Position numbers and translations under genes: made by a program. Below, piece by piece: positions 44,001-53,060 of a DNA stretch of 64,000 bases. Below the pieces are notes generated by a model. It searched no databases. It was not told the DNA's origin and was given only the letters and a program-made list of their open reading frames with translations. This DNA is from Paraburkholderia sp. CNPSo 3274 (GTDB lineage: Bacteria; Pseudomonadota; Gammaproteobacteria; Burkholderiales; Burkholderiaceae). Each line of letters starts with the position of its first letter. Position 1 is the stretch's first letter. The stretch covers positions 1 through 64,000 of the forward strand of contig NZ_JAMBPR010000049.1 of assembly GCF_024206475.1 (NCBI RefSeq), written 5' to 3'.

Positions 44001-44843
44001 ATGCTTAGGGTACTTGAACCGGGCGACTACTTCGGCACCACTTCCCAGCGATACGGGGATGACGGCATCTCGGTCGTGGAGACCGATTTCGCAACGGATC
44101 TGATCATCCCGCAGCACGAGCATGTCAACCCGTTTTTCTGTTTCGTGCTGAATGGTTGCGGAACCCGATCCTGGCCGGCCCGCCGCGGCGAAGACGGGCC
44201 GATGTCGCTGACGTTTTTCCCCGCGGGCGTGCCACATGCCAACACCTGGTACGGGGCCGGCGGCAAGGCACTCCATCTCGAGTTCTCGACCTCGTGGGCA
44301 CAGCGGCTTGGCGGCCGGACCCGGGTCCTCGATCGTCCCGATGACTTTGCAGGCGGCGCACCGCTGTCGTTCATGCGCCGCCTGGTCCGCGAATGCCGCG
44401 AGCAAGATTCGGCTACGTCGTTGGCAGTCGAAGGGCTGGTACTCGAACTGCTTGCCGCGTGCGAGCGCTCGGTCTCGCGTGCGGCGACGGCTGGCGGTTC
44501 GCGCCGCTGGCTCGCTCGCGTGGAAGCAATGCTGCACGATCGCTTTCGCGAGACGTTGACGCTGGATGAAATTGCTTCGGACAACCATGTTTGTGCCGAC
44601 CACCTTGCGCGTGAATTCCGCAAGCACTTTGGCTGTCCGGTCGGGGAGTACGTGCGCCAGCTTCGGCTCGATTTCGCATGCTCTGAATTGACCCGTGGAC
44701 GCCTCTCGCTCGCAGCGATTGCCGAGGCCGCCGGCTTCGCCGATCAAAGCCACTTTACGCGCGTCTTTCGGCGCCGGATGGGTCTGACACCAGGCGGGTA
44801 CCGCGCGCAGCTGCTTGAAAATCGCTCCTGTACCAAAGATTGA
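44001..44843 (+). CDS. AraC-family transcriptional regulator
   Basis: The 280-residue protein has an N-terminal cupin sensor domain (about 1-130; [29 protein letters not shown]) and two C-terminal AraC HTHs (about 180-275; [36 protein letters not shown] and [29 protein letters not shown]). GGGAG precedes the ATG. The cupin gene 83 bases downstream and the pectinase further on share its direction. Whether it regulates either is unknown. Confidence 0.88.
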   Translation: MLRVLEPGDYFGTTSQRYGDDGISVVETDFATDLIIPQHEHVNPFFCFVLNGCGTRSWPARRGEDGPMSLTFFPAGVPHANTWYGAGGKALHLEFSTSWAQRLGGRTRVLDRPDDFAGGAPLSFMRRLVRECREQDSATSLAVEGLVLELLAACERSVSRAATAGGSRRWLARVEAMLHDRFRETLTLDEIASDNHVCADHLAREFRKHFGCPVGEYVRQLRLDFACSELTRGRLSLAAIAEAAGFADQSHFTRVFRRRMGLTPGGYRAQLLENRSCTKD

Positions 44844-44926
44844 CGCTCCGGTACAAGACCCACAGAGCGGCCACGGCCTAGAGTGGCTCGCATGTTCGAC
44901 ACGAACTGACGTTCCTGGAGATCGAT

Positions 44927-45310
44927 GTGAGCCCCGATGCCTTTCCCTATCTGACCCGCCTTGACGTCCTCTACGCCTTCGGCGAAATCATCGACGTGCC
45001 CGCCCTCGTGGCCGCAAACCGCCACCCCTGGTACAACCAGACGCTATGCGAGGTGAACCAGTCGGTCGTCCGGCTGGGTGTCGTGCAGGGCGAATATCAC
45101 TGGCACAAACACGACGCAGAAGACGAGTTCTTTTATGTCGTAAGCGGACACTTCCTGATCGATCTCGAAGACCGGGTCATCGATTTGAGCCCGGGACAAG
45201 CGTTTGTCGTGCGTACCGCTCGTCTGACAAATTTACAATACCGTAAGCTACGCGCAGCCACGGGCCATATCCCAGAAACCCAGGTACACCACCTAGATAA
45301 ATCTGATTGA
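44927..45310 (+). CDS. Small cupin-domain protein with altered C-terminus
   Basis: The 127-residue protein has cupin motif 1 ([20 protein letters not shown], with three metal ligands) intact. Motif 2 begins normally ([10 protein letters not shown]), but the expected Pro-x-Gly and His are absent. From about residue 100 the sequence turns into an unrelated, AT-richer tail ([14 protein letters not shown]...). The original end appears replaced, near base 45215. The GTG start follows GGAGATCGAT. Metal binding would lack one ligand, so activity is doubtful. Confidence 0.75.
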   Translation: MSPDAFPYLTRLDVLYAFGEIIDVPALVAANRHPWYNQTLCEVNQSVVRLGVVQGEYHWHKHDAEDEFFYVVSGHFLIDLEDRVIDLSPGQAFVVRTARLTNLQYRKLRAATGHIPETQVHHLDKSD

Positions 45311-45496
45311 CGATTTCGATGTCGTCTGACAACAATATCCATGTAATCGAGTCAGCCGCTCCTGTTCGATCTCGTCGCTGTAACCGTGCCTCTCCCGTTC
45401 GCATTAGCGTCGCCACGCGGCCCAATGGCCGCCGAAGTCCGGCCGTCACCCCTGCAGCAAAACAATTCAGCGAGACAACATAGGAGAACGAATCAA

Positions 45497-47689
45497 ATGG
45501 CAACACATGACCAGGACGATCCCCTGCTCTCCGAAGCCCCCACCAATGCGCCCGCCTCGCCCAAACGGCGCGCGTTCATGGCCTTTGCCGGTGCGTCCGC
45601 AGGCGCGAGCCTCTTCGCCGCCAGCCGCGCAGCGGCAGCAGCCGATTCCATGTTTCCCACGCCTGCCACATTCGGAGGAAAGATTCCGCAGCCGCCCGGC
45701 CACGCCGCCGGTGACCCGATCTGGGGCCCAGAGGGCCAGGCCACGGCGATCATCAGGAGGCTTGCCCACGTCGATCGCTCGCTGTTCTCCCGCGCCGATT
45801 TTCACCTAACTAGCTACGGTGCGCGCATACTCCCCGCCTCCGCACTGATTACGTCGACCGCCTGGCCGGGCGGCAAGATTCCATGGGTGACGGGCGGCAC
45901 CGAACAGACCGCGCATCCGACCAGCGACCTGCAAAGCCCGGGCTCGGGCGTGATGGTGCCGTGTGACTACACGGGCACGCAATACGACTCATGCACCGCG
46001 ATCAATACGGCGATTATCGACGCGAGCCGTGCCGGTGGCGGCCGCGTGGTGGTGCCGGCCGGCAACTGGTACTGCGGCGGTCCGATCGTGCTGCTGAGCC
46101 ATGTGAACCTCCACCTGGAATCAGGCTGCACGATCTATTTCAGCCCGAATCCCGCCGACTATGCGAAAAACGGCCCGTATAAGACAGCGAACGGCAATCT
46201 GTACCATACGCGCTGGCAGGCGAACGACTGCCTGAATTTCGGCTCGCCGATTTATGCATTCCGCCAGACCAACATTGCGGTGACCGCCGACGACAACACC
46301 TGCGTGCTGAACGGTCAGGCGATGACGCCGATGCAACTGAGCACCCAGGCGCCCACCTCGTGCTGGTGGACCTACAAGGGAAGCAGCAACACCTATGGCT
46401 GCGCCGGTTCTTCAACGCCGTCACAAGCCTATGTGAATCCGAACAACGTCGCGCTAACCAGCCTCCCCGCTGCCCAGATCCAGAACCCGCAGGCGAACGT
46501 CTCCTTTACGAATCAGTACGGCGTGACGACTTCGCTGATGACCCTGCTCACGGGCACGGGCTGGAACCAGGACCAGAACTATCTGCCCGCGCTCTCCGAG
46601 CTGCGCGTGCCGTTCGAGAACCGCATTTTCGGCAACGGACACTATCTGCGTCCGTGCATGATCGAGTTCATCGGCTGCACCAACGTGTATCTGCAGAACT
46701 ACCACACGCAGACCACGCCGTTCTGGCAGCACCATCCCACCGATTGCACGAACGTGGTGATCGACGGCGTGTTCGCTGACAGCGTCGGACCGAACAACGA
46801 CGGCTTCGATCCGGACGCTTGCAATCACGTGCTGGTGCAAAACGTTCAGTTCAACACCGGCGACGACTGCATCGCGATCAAGTCCGGCAAGTATCTCGAC
46901 ACCGAGTACGGTCCGATGCAGAACATCGTCGTGCAGAACTGCACGATGCAAAGCGGGCACGGCGGTCTGACGATCGGCAGCGAAATGAGCGCGGGCGTGC
47001 GCAACGTCTACGCTCGCAACCTGACGATGCAAAACGAGAACTGGGCGAGCAATCCGCTGAATATCGCGCTGCGGTTCAAGAGCAACATGAATCGCGGCGG
47101 GTTCATCAACAACGTCTGGATCAACGGCGTGACGCTCGCCAACGGCGTGAACCTCGCGGGGAAATACGGTGGCGGCTCGCTGGGCGCTGCGATCAGCAAG
47201 ATCACGGGTACGGGAACGACCGGTCTCGCAACGAACCCGTCGACGGGCCAGGGCGGCTTGATCACGTTCGACTGCGATTACAGCCCGTCCGGCGACGCGG
47301 TGCGCTGGAGTCCGTCGCTGATCAGCAACATCAACATCACGAACGTGAACGCGAGCAACGTGTCGGGCGCGGTGTCTTACTCCATGCCTTCGGGCTTCGT
47401 CGCCGGGTCGAACTCGTGCTTCCAGGCGATCGTCATGCAGGGCCCCGAGGCGGTCGATTACAACGGTCCGCTGCCGGTGCCGACCGTGAGTCCGATCAGC
47501 GGCGTCACGATCTCGAACTGCAACCTCGGCAGCCCGGTGTGCACGGGCGCGGTTCCGACCACGCCTTCGACATCGGCGACGGCCGCGCCGGGGCCGGTCT
47601 TCGCGAGCAACGTGAGCGGCATTACGCTGACCAATGTGGTGATCGCGGGCACCACGTACAACACGTCGCTGACCGCACCGGCGACCTGA
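45497..47689 (+). CDS. Tat-exported GH28 polygalacturonase
   Basis: This 730-residue secreted pectinase begins with a twin-arginine signal (PKRRAFMAFAGASAG, about residues 27-41, cleaved near 50). The GH28 right-handed beta-helix occupies most of the rest. Catalytic motifs are present: NNDG (Asp435), GDDCIAIKSG (Asp456, Asp457), GHGG (His488) and RFK (Arg526, Lys528). It hydrolyses alpha-1,4-galacturonan in pectin, probably in exo or oligomer mode, given the extra loops and length. AGGAGA lies 9 bases before the ATG. The protein is rich in Asn and Thr. It should feed galacturonate to the TRAP/udh locus. Confidence 0.9.
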   Translation: MATHDQDDPLLSEAPTNAPASPKRRAFMAFAGASAGASLFAASRAAAAADSMFPTPATFGGKIPQPPGHAAGDPIWGPEGQATAIIRRLAHVDRSLFSRADFHLTSYGARILPASALITSTAWPGGKIPWVTGGTEQTAHPTSDLQSPGSGVMVPCDYTGTQYDSCTAINTAIIDASRAGGGRVVVPAGNWYCGGPIVLLSHVNLHLESGCTIYFSPNPADYAKNGPYKTANGNLYHTRWQANDCLNFGSPIYAFRQTNIAVTADDNTCVLNGQAMTPMQLSTQAPTSCWWTYKGSSNTYGCAGSSTPSQAYVNPNNVALTSLPAAQIQNPQANVSFTNQYGVTTSLMTLLTGTGWNQDQNYLPALSELRVPFENRIFGNGHYLRPCMIEFIGCTNVYLQNYHTQTTPFWQHHPTDCTNVVIDGVFADSVGPNNDGFDPDACNHVLVQNVQFNTGDDCIAIKSGKYLDTEYGPMQNIVVQNCTMQSGHGGLTIGSEMSAGVRNVYARNLTMQNENWASNPLNIALRFKSNMNRGGFINNVWINGVTLANGVNLAGKYGGGSLGAAISKITGTGTTGLATNPSTGQGGLITFDCDYSPSGDAVRWSPSLISNINITNVNASNVSGAVSYSMPSGFVAGSNSCFQAIVMQGPEAVDYNGPLPVPTVSPISGVTISNCNLGSPVCTGAVPTTPSTSATAAPGPVFASNVSGITLTNVVIAGTTYNTSLTAPAT

Positions 47690-47744
47690 TGCCGACGCAC
47701 ACGGACGCGGGCTAGCGCGTTCCGTGTGCGCGGCGATCGGTTCG

Positions 47745-47942
47745 TCAGCGTGGCTCCTTGTCTGCCGGAGGTTGCCGGGGTTTCGGCGCCGGTTCATTTC
47801 CGGACTGCACCGGCTCGCGCGTACAGGCGTCCGGCGGCATGACAAAGGGAATGTCGTCGCGGCAACATGCATACACCGGAAACCCGTACGCATTCGTACC
47901 GACGATGGTCGTTGGCCCGTGCAGCGGGCACACCGCCTTCAT
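47745..47942 (-). CDS. Small cysteine-containing hypothetical protein
   Basis: The 65-residue protein starts MKAVCPLHGPTTIVGTNAYG, then VYACCRDDIPF and a Pro-rich charged tail. Four cysteines with a nearby His could bind a metal. AGGAG lies 6 bases before the ATG, supporting a real gene. No family is recognised. It lies between the pectinase (convergent) and the HiPIP gene (same strand, 58 bases upstream). Confidence 0.6.
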   Translation of the reverse strand: MKAVCPLHGPTTIVGTNAYGFPVYACCRDDIPFVMPPDACTREPVQSGNEPAPKPRQPPADKEPR

Positions 47943-48000
47943 GGCGTCTCCTGAAACTCGTCGCTGAAATACTTGTAGCGTACCCCTCGCGGGGCATCGC

Positions 48001-48312
48001 TCAGGCTTTCTTCACGTAGGCACTGCACCAGCCTTTGGCGTCGACGATCTTGCCGCCGTAGGTCGCGCACGGGCCGTTCGGCGCGCCGGGCTTGCCCTGA
48101 AACAGCTGGCAATTCGCGCAGGTCTGCCCCGCCTGGAAGTGCGGGAACCTGGTCTTGTCGACTTTGCTCGCGTCGGCTTTGTAGCCGAGCGCCATGGCGG
48201 TCGGGTCGCTCTCGGAGAGCACCGGCGCGTCGGCGCGCGATTCGTTGGAAAGCGCCGCCGTGGAAGCCACGGAGGCGGCAAGGATCATGAAGCGACGACG
48301 GGAAAGCGGCAT
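48001..48312 (-). CDS. High-potential iron-sulfur protein (HiPIP)
   Basis: The 103-residue exported electron carrier has a Tat signal (LSRRRFMILAASVASTAALS, residues about 3-22) and a mature domain with the four [4Fe-4S] cysteines in CANCQLF, GPCATYGG and KGWCSAY spacing. HiPIPs pass electrons in the periplasm between cytochromes and oxidases. The start at 48312 is chosen by AGGAG 7 bases upstream; the ATG at 48330 has none. Tat export of a folded cluster protein fits the nearby tatA. Confidence 0.93.
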   Translation of the reverse strand: MPLSRRRFMILAASVASTAALSNESRADAPVLSESDPTAMALGYKADASKVDKTRFPHFQAGQTCANCQLFQGKPGAPNGPCATYGGKIVDAKGWCSAYVKKA

Positions 48313-48505
48313 GGTGGGGCTCCTGAGCATGGAACGTACCCGGCTCTCGTTGTTGCTGATCAGGTGGCCGATTCGTTCGCGGATTTTACGTGTGCTATTT
48401 ATTTATATCACTTGATGATGCGTTGTAAAGAACGGAAACATTGCACTTCGCATGGCGCTTTTAATTATTTCGCTATGCCAGGCAATTTTTACGACGACCG
48501 CAAAC

Positions 48506-48526
48506 GCGGCGCCACAACGGCGCCGC
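48506..48526. terminator. Hairpin after the oxidoreductase gene
   Basis: GCGGCGCC and GGCGCCGC form a perfect 8-base stem around ACAAC, 8 bases past the stop of the minus-strand oxidoreductase. The T-run is weak. The AT-rich 48350-48500 region beyond holds no gene that I can support and probably contains the HiPIP promoter. Confidence 0.6.
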
Positions 48527-48533
48527 ACTGGCT

Positions 48534-49547
48534 TCACCACGCCGCGCAGACCTTGCCGAAATGCGCTCCGGCCTGCTGATGGCGAAACGCATCGGCAAGC
48601 TCGTCCAGCCCGAACGTACGGTCGATCACGGGGCGAATGCCAGCCTGATCGAGCGCCGCGACGTAGTCTTGTTGCTGGCGCCGGCTGCCCACGATCAAGC
48701 CCTGCAGGCGCGCCTGCTTCGCCATGAGTACGGAGGTCGGCACGGTGCCTTCGCGTCCGGTCAACACGCCGATCAGCGCGATGTGGCCGCCTACGCGCAC
48801 CGCGTCGATCGACTGGGCGAGCGTGCCCGGGCCGCCGACTTCGATCACGTGATCCACGCCCTTGCCGCCCGTCATGTCGCGCACGAGCGCGCCCCACTTT
48901 TCGTGTTGCCGGTAGTTGACCACCTGGTCGGCACCCAGCGCTTTCGCACGCGCCAGCTTCTCGTCCGACGATGACGTGACGATGACCGAAGCGCCCATCA
49001 TCCGCGCGATCTGCAACGCCGCGATCGACACGCCGCCGGTGCCGAGCGTCAGCACGGTGTCGCCGGCCTTGAGGCCGCCGTCGGCCACGAGCGCGCGCCA
49101 TGCCGTGAGCCCCGCCGTCGTGATCGTGGCCGCCTCGGCGTGGGTCCAGCCCCGCGGCGCGAGCGTGAAGGCGCTCGCGGGCCGCAAGGCGTGCAAGGTC
49201 GCGAAGCCGTCCACGCCGTCGCCGGGCGTCTGCGCGAAGTTGCCCACGGCCTGCCACGGCAAACCGTCCGCCCATTGCGGGAAGAAACACGACACGACGT
49301 GGTCGCCGCGCTTGAACTCCGTCACGCCCGCGCCCACCGCCGACACCAAGCCCGCGCCGTCCGCCATCAGCACACGTCCATCTGCCGTGGGAATGGCGCC
49401 ATTGGCCACCAGCAGATCGTGAAAATTGAGCGACGTGGCGTGTAGCTCCACGCGGATCTCGCCGGCGCCGGGCGCGCCGGGCTCGGCGATATCGCGCAGT
49501 TCGATCCGGTCGAGCCCGCCCGGCGCACGCACCACGGCGGCCTTCAT
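48534..49547 (-). CDS. Zinc-free NAD(P)-dependent alcohol dehydrogenase / quinone oxidoreductase
   Basis: The 337-residue MDR protein has HATSLNFHDLLVANG (about 37-51), SCFFPQWADGLPW, and Rossmann segment TLGTGGVSIAALQIARMMGASVIVTSSSDEKLARAKALGA (about 167-206). It is clearly related to the dehydrogenase at 4000-5016, sharing TGGVSI-AALQ, SSSDEKL and ALGA patterns. Its start overlaps the stop of the SRPBCC gene (ATGA), so they are co-translated. The operon is divergent from a LysR gene. The substrate is unknown. Confidence 0.87.
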   Translation of the reverse strand: MKAAVVRAPGGLDRIELRDIAEPGAPGAGEIRVELHATSLNFHDLLVANGAIPTADGRVLMADGAGLVSAVGAGVTEFKRGDHVVSCFFPQWADGLPWQAVGNFAQTPGDGVDGFATLHALRPASAFTLAPRGWTHAEAATITTAGLTAWRALVADGGLKAGDTVLTLGTGGVSIAALQIARMMGASVIVTSSSDEKLARAKALGADQVVNYRQHEKWGALVRDMTGGKGVDHVIEVGGPGTLAQSIDAVRVGGHIALIGVLTGREGTVPTSVLMAKQARLQGLIVGSRRQQQDYVAALDQAGIRPVIDRTFGLDELADAFRHQQAGAHFGKVCAAW

Positions 49548-50065
49548 TGCCGTGCTCCCTTCGCCTTGCGCGCGGCGTCGATCAGGCCGTCTAGCCAGTC
49601 CTGGTGCCCGTTGATCATCGGATTCGGGCGCGTCTTCGCCAGCTCCACAGCCGGTTTGCCCTTCTGCGACTCCTGCGTGAGCACGCGCACGCGGCCGCCG
49701 GAAAGGTCTTCGATCAGCCATGCGTGAATCACGTCCAGGCGCGATTGTTCGTCGCCCTCGGCCCAGCCGTGCCACGCCACGCGCGCGGGCTGGCCCGCCG
49801 CCGGCGGCACGTACTCGGTCACTTTGGCCTGTACCGGAAAGCCGAAGGTTTTGAAGTAAAAGCGCGCGCCCGCGCTCAGTTCGGGGCCCGGGCCGTCGTG
49901 GAAGCCGACATCCGCGGAATTGCTGTAGTAGCTCGGCCACACGGTCGCGTTGTACAGCAGCGGCCAGACGTCGTCGGTGGAAAGGCCCGCCACGATCACT
50001 TCGTTGGAACAGAAGTTATCGGTCGTGCCGGGCAAGTAATCGTCGGGCCAGAGAATCTCGTTCAT
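49544..50065 (-). CDS. SRPBCC (START/Bet v1-like) domain protein
   Basis: The 173-residue soluble protein has the SRPBCC fold pattern: EVIVAGLSTDDVWPLLYNATVWPSYYSNSADVGFHDG at about 22-59, GARFYFKTFGFPVQAKVTEYVP, and a long C-terminal helix. Such proteins bind hydrophobic small molecules in a deep pocket; some are cyclases or hydrolases. It is the first gene of a two-gene operon with a quinone oxidoreductase-like enzyme (4-base overlap), so the two may act on the same lipophilic compound. It is divergent from a LysR gene 120 bases away. Confidence 0.83.
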   Translation of the reverse strand: MNEILWPDDYLPGTTDNFCSNEVIVAGLSTDDVWPLLYNATVWPSYYSNSADVGFHDGPGPELSAGARFYFKTFGFPVQAKVTEYVPPAAGQPARVAWHGWAEGDEQSRLDVIHAWLIEDLSGGRVRVLTQESQKGKPAVELAKTRPNPMINGHQDWLDGLIDAARKAKGARQ

Positions 50066-50185
50066 GTTCGTTACCTTTCGATGCTGTCGGTTTCGGTGCG
50101 GTGGACACGAGAAATCATGCGGGCTATGCTGAAATAAATCCAATCGCGGATCATTATCTCCGTCATAAACCGTGTTGATATCAGA

Positions 50186-51088
50186 ATGCTCGATCTGAAC
50201 CTCTTGCGGGCGCTCGACGCCCTGCTCGACGAACGCAACGTCACGCGCGCCGCGCAGCGTCTGTCGCTCACGCAGCCGGCCGTGAGCGCGATGTTGACGC
50301 GTCTGCGTGAGAGTTTCGGCGATCCGCTGTTCGTGCGCTCGCAACGTGGCATCGTGCCGACCGAGCGCGCGCTGCAACTGGCCGCGCCGCTCAAGCAGGT
50401 GCTGAGCGAGATCGAGCAGATGCTGCAGCCGCAGGCCTTCGCGCCGGACGAGGCCGAGATGACGCTCACCCTCGCCTCGACCGACTACGCGCTGCGCGCC
50501 GTCGTCGTACCGTATCTCGCGCGGCTGAGGGAAACGGCGCCCGGCGTGCGCGCCGTGATCGTGCCGGTCCAGCACGAGCGCCTGCAGGCGCAACTGGAAA
50601 GCGGCGACGTGGATCTGGCCCTGATCACGCCGGAAACCACGCCCGCCGACCTGCATGCGCGCCGCCTCTTCGACGAGCGCTACGTGTGCGTGATGCGCGC
50701 GGATCACCCGGCCGCCGCGCGGCCGCTCACGCTGGAGCGGTTTTGCGCGCTCGATCACGCGCTGGTGTCGTATGCGGGCGGGAGCCTGAGCGGCGTAACG
50801 GACGAGGCGCTGGCGCGCGTGGGGCGCGCACGGCGCGTGACGGTGTCGGTGAACAGCTTTCTCGTGCTGCCCGATATTTTGCTGACGAGCGATCTGATTG
50901 CGGTCGTGCCGTCACGGCTCGTGAAGGACGCGCAGGGGCTCGCAGTGGTCGAGCCGCCGCTCGCGATACCGGGGTTCACCAAGACGCTCGCGTGGCACGA
51001 GCGCACGCATCGCTCACCTGGGCATCAGTGGGCGCGCGCGTTGTTGTTCGAAACGTGTGAGGGGTTGGCGGGCGAGGCGCCGGGGTGA
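50186..51088 (+). CDS. LysR-family transcriptional regulator
   Basis: The 300-residue NodD/LinR-type LysR regulator has HTH LLRALDALLDERNVTRAAQRLSLTQPAVSAMLTRLRESFGDPLFVR (about 6-51), followed by the ligand domain. It is divergent from the SRPBCC/oxidoreductase operon, its likely target. The ATG at 50186 opens directly on the conserved N-terminus. No clear ribosome site is seen. Confidence 0.88.
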   Translation: MLDLNLLRALDALLDERNVTRAAQRLSLTQPAVSAMLTRLRESFGDPLFVRSQRGIVPTERALQLAAPLKQVLSEIEQMLQPQAFAPDEAEMTLTLASTDYALRAVVVPYLARLRETAPGVRAVIVPVQHERLQAQLESGDVDLALITPETTPADLHARRLFDERYVCVMRADHPAAARPLTLERFCALDHALVSYAGGSLSGVTDEALARVGRARRVTVSVNSFLVLPDILLTSDLIAVVPSRLVKDAQGLAVVEPPLAIPGFTKTLAWHERTHRSPGHQWARALLFETCEGLAGEAPG

Positions 51089-51138
51089 CGCGTCACGTTT
51101 CGGCGCTTCGCGGTGCGCGGCAACGCGCGAAAAGGCCA

Positions 51139-51546
51139 TCAGCAGGACGGACTGCCATTGGCCGTGCAGAACGCGGCGGGCGCACCCGCGATGAGAGGAA
51201 GCGGCGTGACGGGACGCGGCGGCGGCGGAATCGTCACGGCGCCGCACCACGAGGTGTGGCTGTGCCCCGCGCTGGGCACGCAGGGCGCAACCGCCGCGCG
51301 CATCTCCTGGGCCGCTTCCTCGCTAAGTTCGTTGCGCTCTCGCGCTTCGAGCGCGGGCCGCAACTGATCGTCCAGCCAGGACGCAAACGCGACGACACAG
51401 GCCGCCGCGACGGCCAGCAGCATCAGCCGCGCCTTGTGCTCGCGTAGCTTGATGAGCACGCGCACCGCCGCCGGGTGGCCTGCAATGGGCGCCTCGCGCC
51501 CGGTGGCGGCCCGCACCGCCGCTCCTTCGATGATTCTCGTTGCCAC
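51139..51546 (-). CDS. Hypothetical protein with one membrane helix
   Basis: The 135-residue open frame starts with GTG. A basic N-terminus is followed by one membrane helix (ARLMLLAVAAACVVAFASWL, about 39-58), then an Ala/Glu-rich helix and a Pro-rich tail with four cysteines. No family is recognised. The helix and the sharp charge pattern look protein-like, but no ribosome site is visible and the frame lies in GC-rich DNA where chance frames are common. Confidence 0.45.
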   Translation of the reverse strand: MATRIIEGAAVRAATGREAPIAGHPAAVRVLIKLREHKARLMLLAVAAACVVAFASWLDDQLRPALEARERNELSEEAAQEMRAAVAPCVPSAGHSHTSWCGAVTIPPPPRPVTPLPLIAGAPAAFCTANGSPSC

Positions 51547-51656
51547 TGTTTATTCGTTTTGCTCTTGTGATTACGCCTGGCGCCCGTATCGAGGCATACG
51601 GGTTAACGGCAGGTCAGAGCGATCCGAAAGGGGCCGAGCGAAAATATTTGAGCGCC

Positions 51657-52180
51657 TCAGTGGTCCTTGCGCGAGCGCTCCACAAACGCAAACACGGTTT
51701 CGCGGAACCGCTCCACCGCGGATTGCGCACGGCGGGCTTCGTCACGAGATGAAGCGGCGCGCGAAACGCCTCGTCCCCAGCCACACGGCAGTCGCGCACG
51801 CACTCCTGCGGGTAGCGCCGCATGGAAGCCGGCACGAGCGTCACACCGCCGCCCGCGGCCACGAGGTTGATCGCGGTGACCATGCGCGGCACCTCGTCGA
51901 CCACGCGCAATTGCACGCCCCGGCATCGACGTGCCCGTTCATCATCATCTCGATGATCTCGGCCGCGTTGATCTCGCTGAGTTCGATGGCGATGTCGGGA
52001 TGCGCGTCACGATACGCGCGGATCACGGCTGGCGCGAGCGGATGAAACGCGGCCGAACTCGTGAGCGCCACATGCAGCTTGCCCACCTGTCCGAGCGCCA
52101 CCCGCCGCGCGTGCGTGACGCCCTGCGCCAGCGTGCGCAGAAGGTTGCGCGCGCAAGCAGCGAAGGCGTGAGTACGGCAC
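51657..52180 (-). pseudogene. LysR-family regulator remnant (HTH lost, frameshifted)
   Basis: A LysR effector domain is visible in two frames. The first reads ARRVALGQVGKLHVALTSSAAFHPLAPAVIRAYRDAHPDIAIELSE up to GHVDAG. Near 51915 it shifts to RVVDEVPRMVTAINLVAAGGGVTLVPASMRR, and the end (AVERFRETVFAFVERSRKDH) is in yet another frame after about 51720. The N-terminal DNA-binding domain is absent. At least two frameshifts plus a 5' deletion make this a pseudogene. Region 52181-52394 holds no gene that I can support. Confidence 0.8.
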
Positions 52181-52394
52181 GCCGCACAGGTTGCTGTGTG
52201 TGACGACGACGGTGAGGGGGTTATAAACCCAGCTGCGAGCTTTCGAAAGCGCATTCATCTCCGCTCTCCATCATTTGATGGAGGCAAATCGCAACCCGAG
52301 ACAATATAGTTGACATGCGGCGGCAGTGACTGTTGCCTCTCCTTTGTGGTAGTCGGAAACCTTCTCGCCGATGCCCATAAATAGAACGATTTTG

Positions 52395-52640
52395 CTAAAA
52401 CAACAATGACGCTTTGTTCACGCGGTGGCTCGTCACACCAGGCGGGCAAACGCTCCACGCACCATCGTCGTGCCGAAAGAAGAACAGTGCTCGGGCCCCG
52501 TCTGCGGTCGAGACGTACACATAGCGACTACCGCCCCATCGTGTACGACCGAACTCAATCACGTGAACCGGTAGTGCCGGTACCGGAGCTAGCCATTTTT
52601 CGACCTGCCAGCGTAGAGACTTTTCACCCGTGCTTTTCAT
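52395..52640 (-). CDS. Hypothetical protein, 81 residues
   Basis: This is a small soluble protein starting MKSTGEKSLRWQVEKWLAP, with strands VHVIEFGR, RYVYVSTADGARALFFFRHDDGAWSVCPP. The pattern suggests a compact beta-sheet domain. GGAGGGGAAC precedes the ATG at 52640, supporting this start over 52655. No family is recognised. It is one of three short, probably stress-related or housekeeping genes in a row. Confidence 0.6.
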   Translation of the reverse strand: MKSTGEKSLRWQVEKWLAPVPALPVHVIEFGRTRWGGSRYVYVSTADGARALFFFRHDDGAWSVCPPGVTSHRVNKASLLF

Positions 52641-52730
52641 GTTCCCCTCCGGCAATTCCGAGGGCCGACGACGCTGGGGAGAGCGTATCCACTCCCCCAG
52701 TTCGTGCCTTGTCTAACGTCGGCGAAAACG

Positions 52731-53060
52731 TTACTGGCCGATTTGTCGGCTTACGTGATTCTCCTGCTGGTTTAGAACGTAGTCCTCTCGCCGGGTGATA
52801 TGGCTGCTGTTCTGGGTTGCCATGTCGCGCTCCTCCTGCCGAATCCGACGGTCATCGCTATGGAGTCTCGCCGCCTCGGCGTGCGACATTTCCCCTTCGC
52901 GCACCTCCTGGTGAATGCGTCGGTCCTGATTCGCCAGGCGGTGGTTCACCTCTGCGCGACGTGGGTGCGTTGCATCCCAGTGGGTCTGCGCCGACGCGGT
53001 GCCTGCGAATGACAAAGCAAGTACAGCCACCGCCGCGATTTTGTAGGCAACGTTGTGCAT
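52731..53060 (-). CDS. Small periplasmic hydrophilic protein
   Basis: The 109-residue protein has a signal peptide (about 1-25, AVAVLALSFAGTASA-QT) and a strongly charged, helical mature part rich in His, Arg, Glu and Gln (HRLANQDRRIHQEVREGEMSHAEAARLHSDDRRIRQEERDM). Two similar heptad-like stretches (NQDRRIHQE, SDDRRIRQE) form an internal repeat. ATG 53060 has GGAG at a proper distance; 53066 would have none. Similar small periplasmic proteins are common in Burkholderiales; function is unknown. Confidence 0.75.
   Translation of the reverse strand: MHNVAYKIAAVAVLALSFAGTASAQTHWDATHPRRAEVNHRLANQDRRIHQEVREGEMSHAEAARLHSDDRRIRQEERDMATQNSSHITRREDYVLNQQENHVSRQIGQ

Noticed and set aside
43674-44753. 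Long minus-strand frame extending upstream of tatA
   Set aside because: It is antisense to the AraC gene; only the last 75 codons match a protein family, so tatA was started at its own ATG.
45177-45506. Minus-strand frame opposite the altered cupin tail, with a weak barrel-like segment
   Set aside because: The segment is too short and too vague to assign to any family and has no ribosome site.
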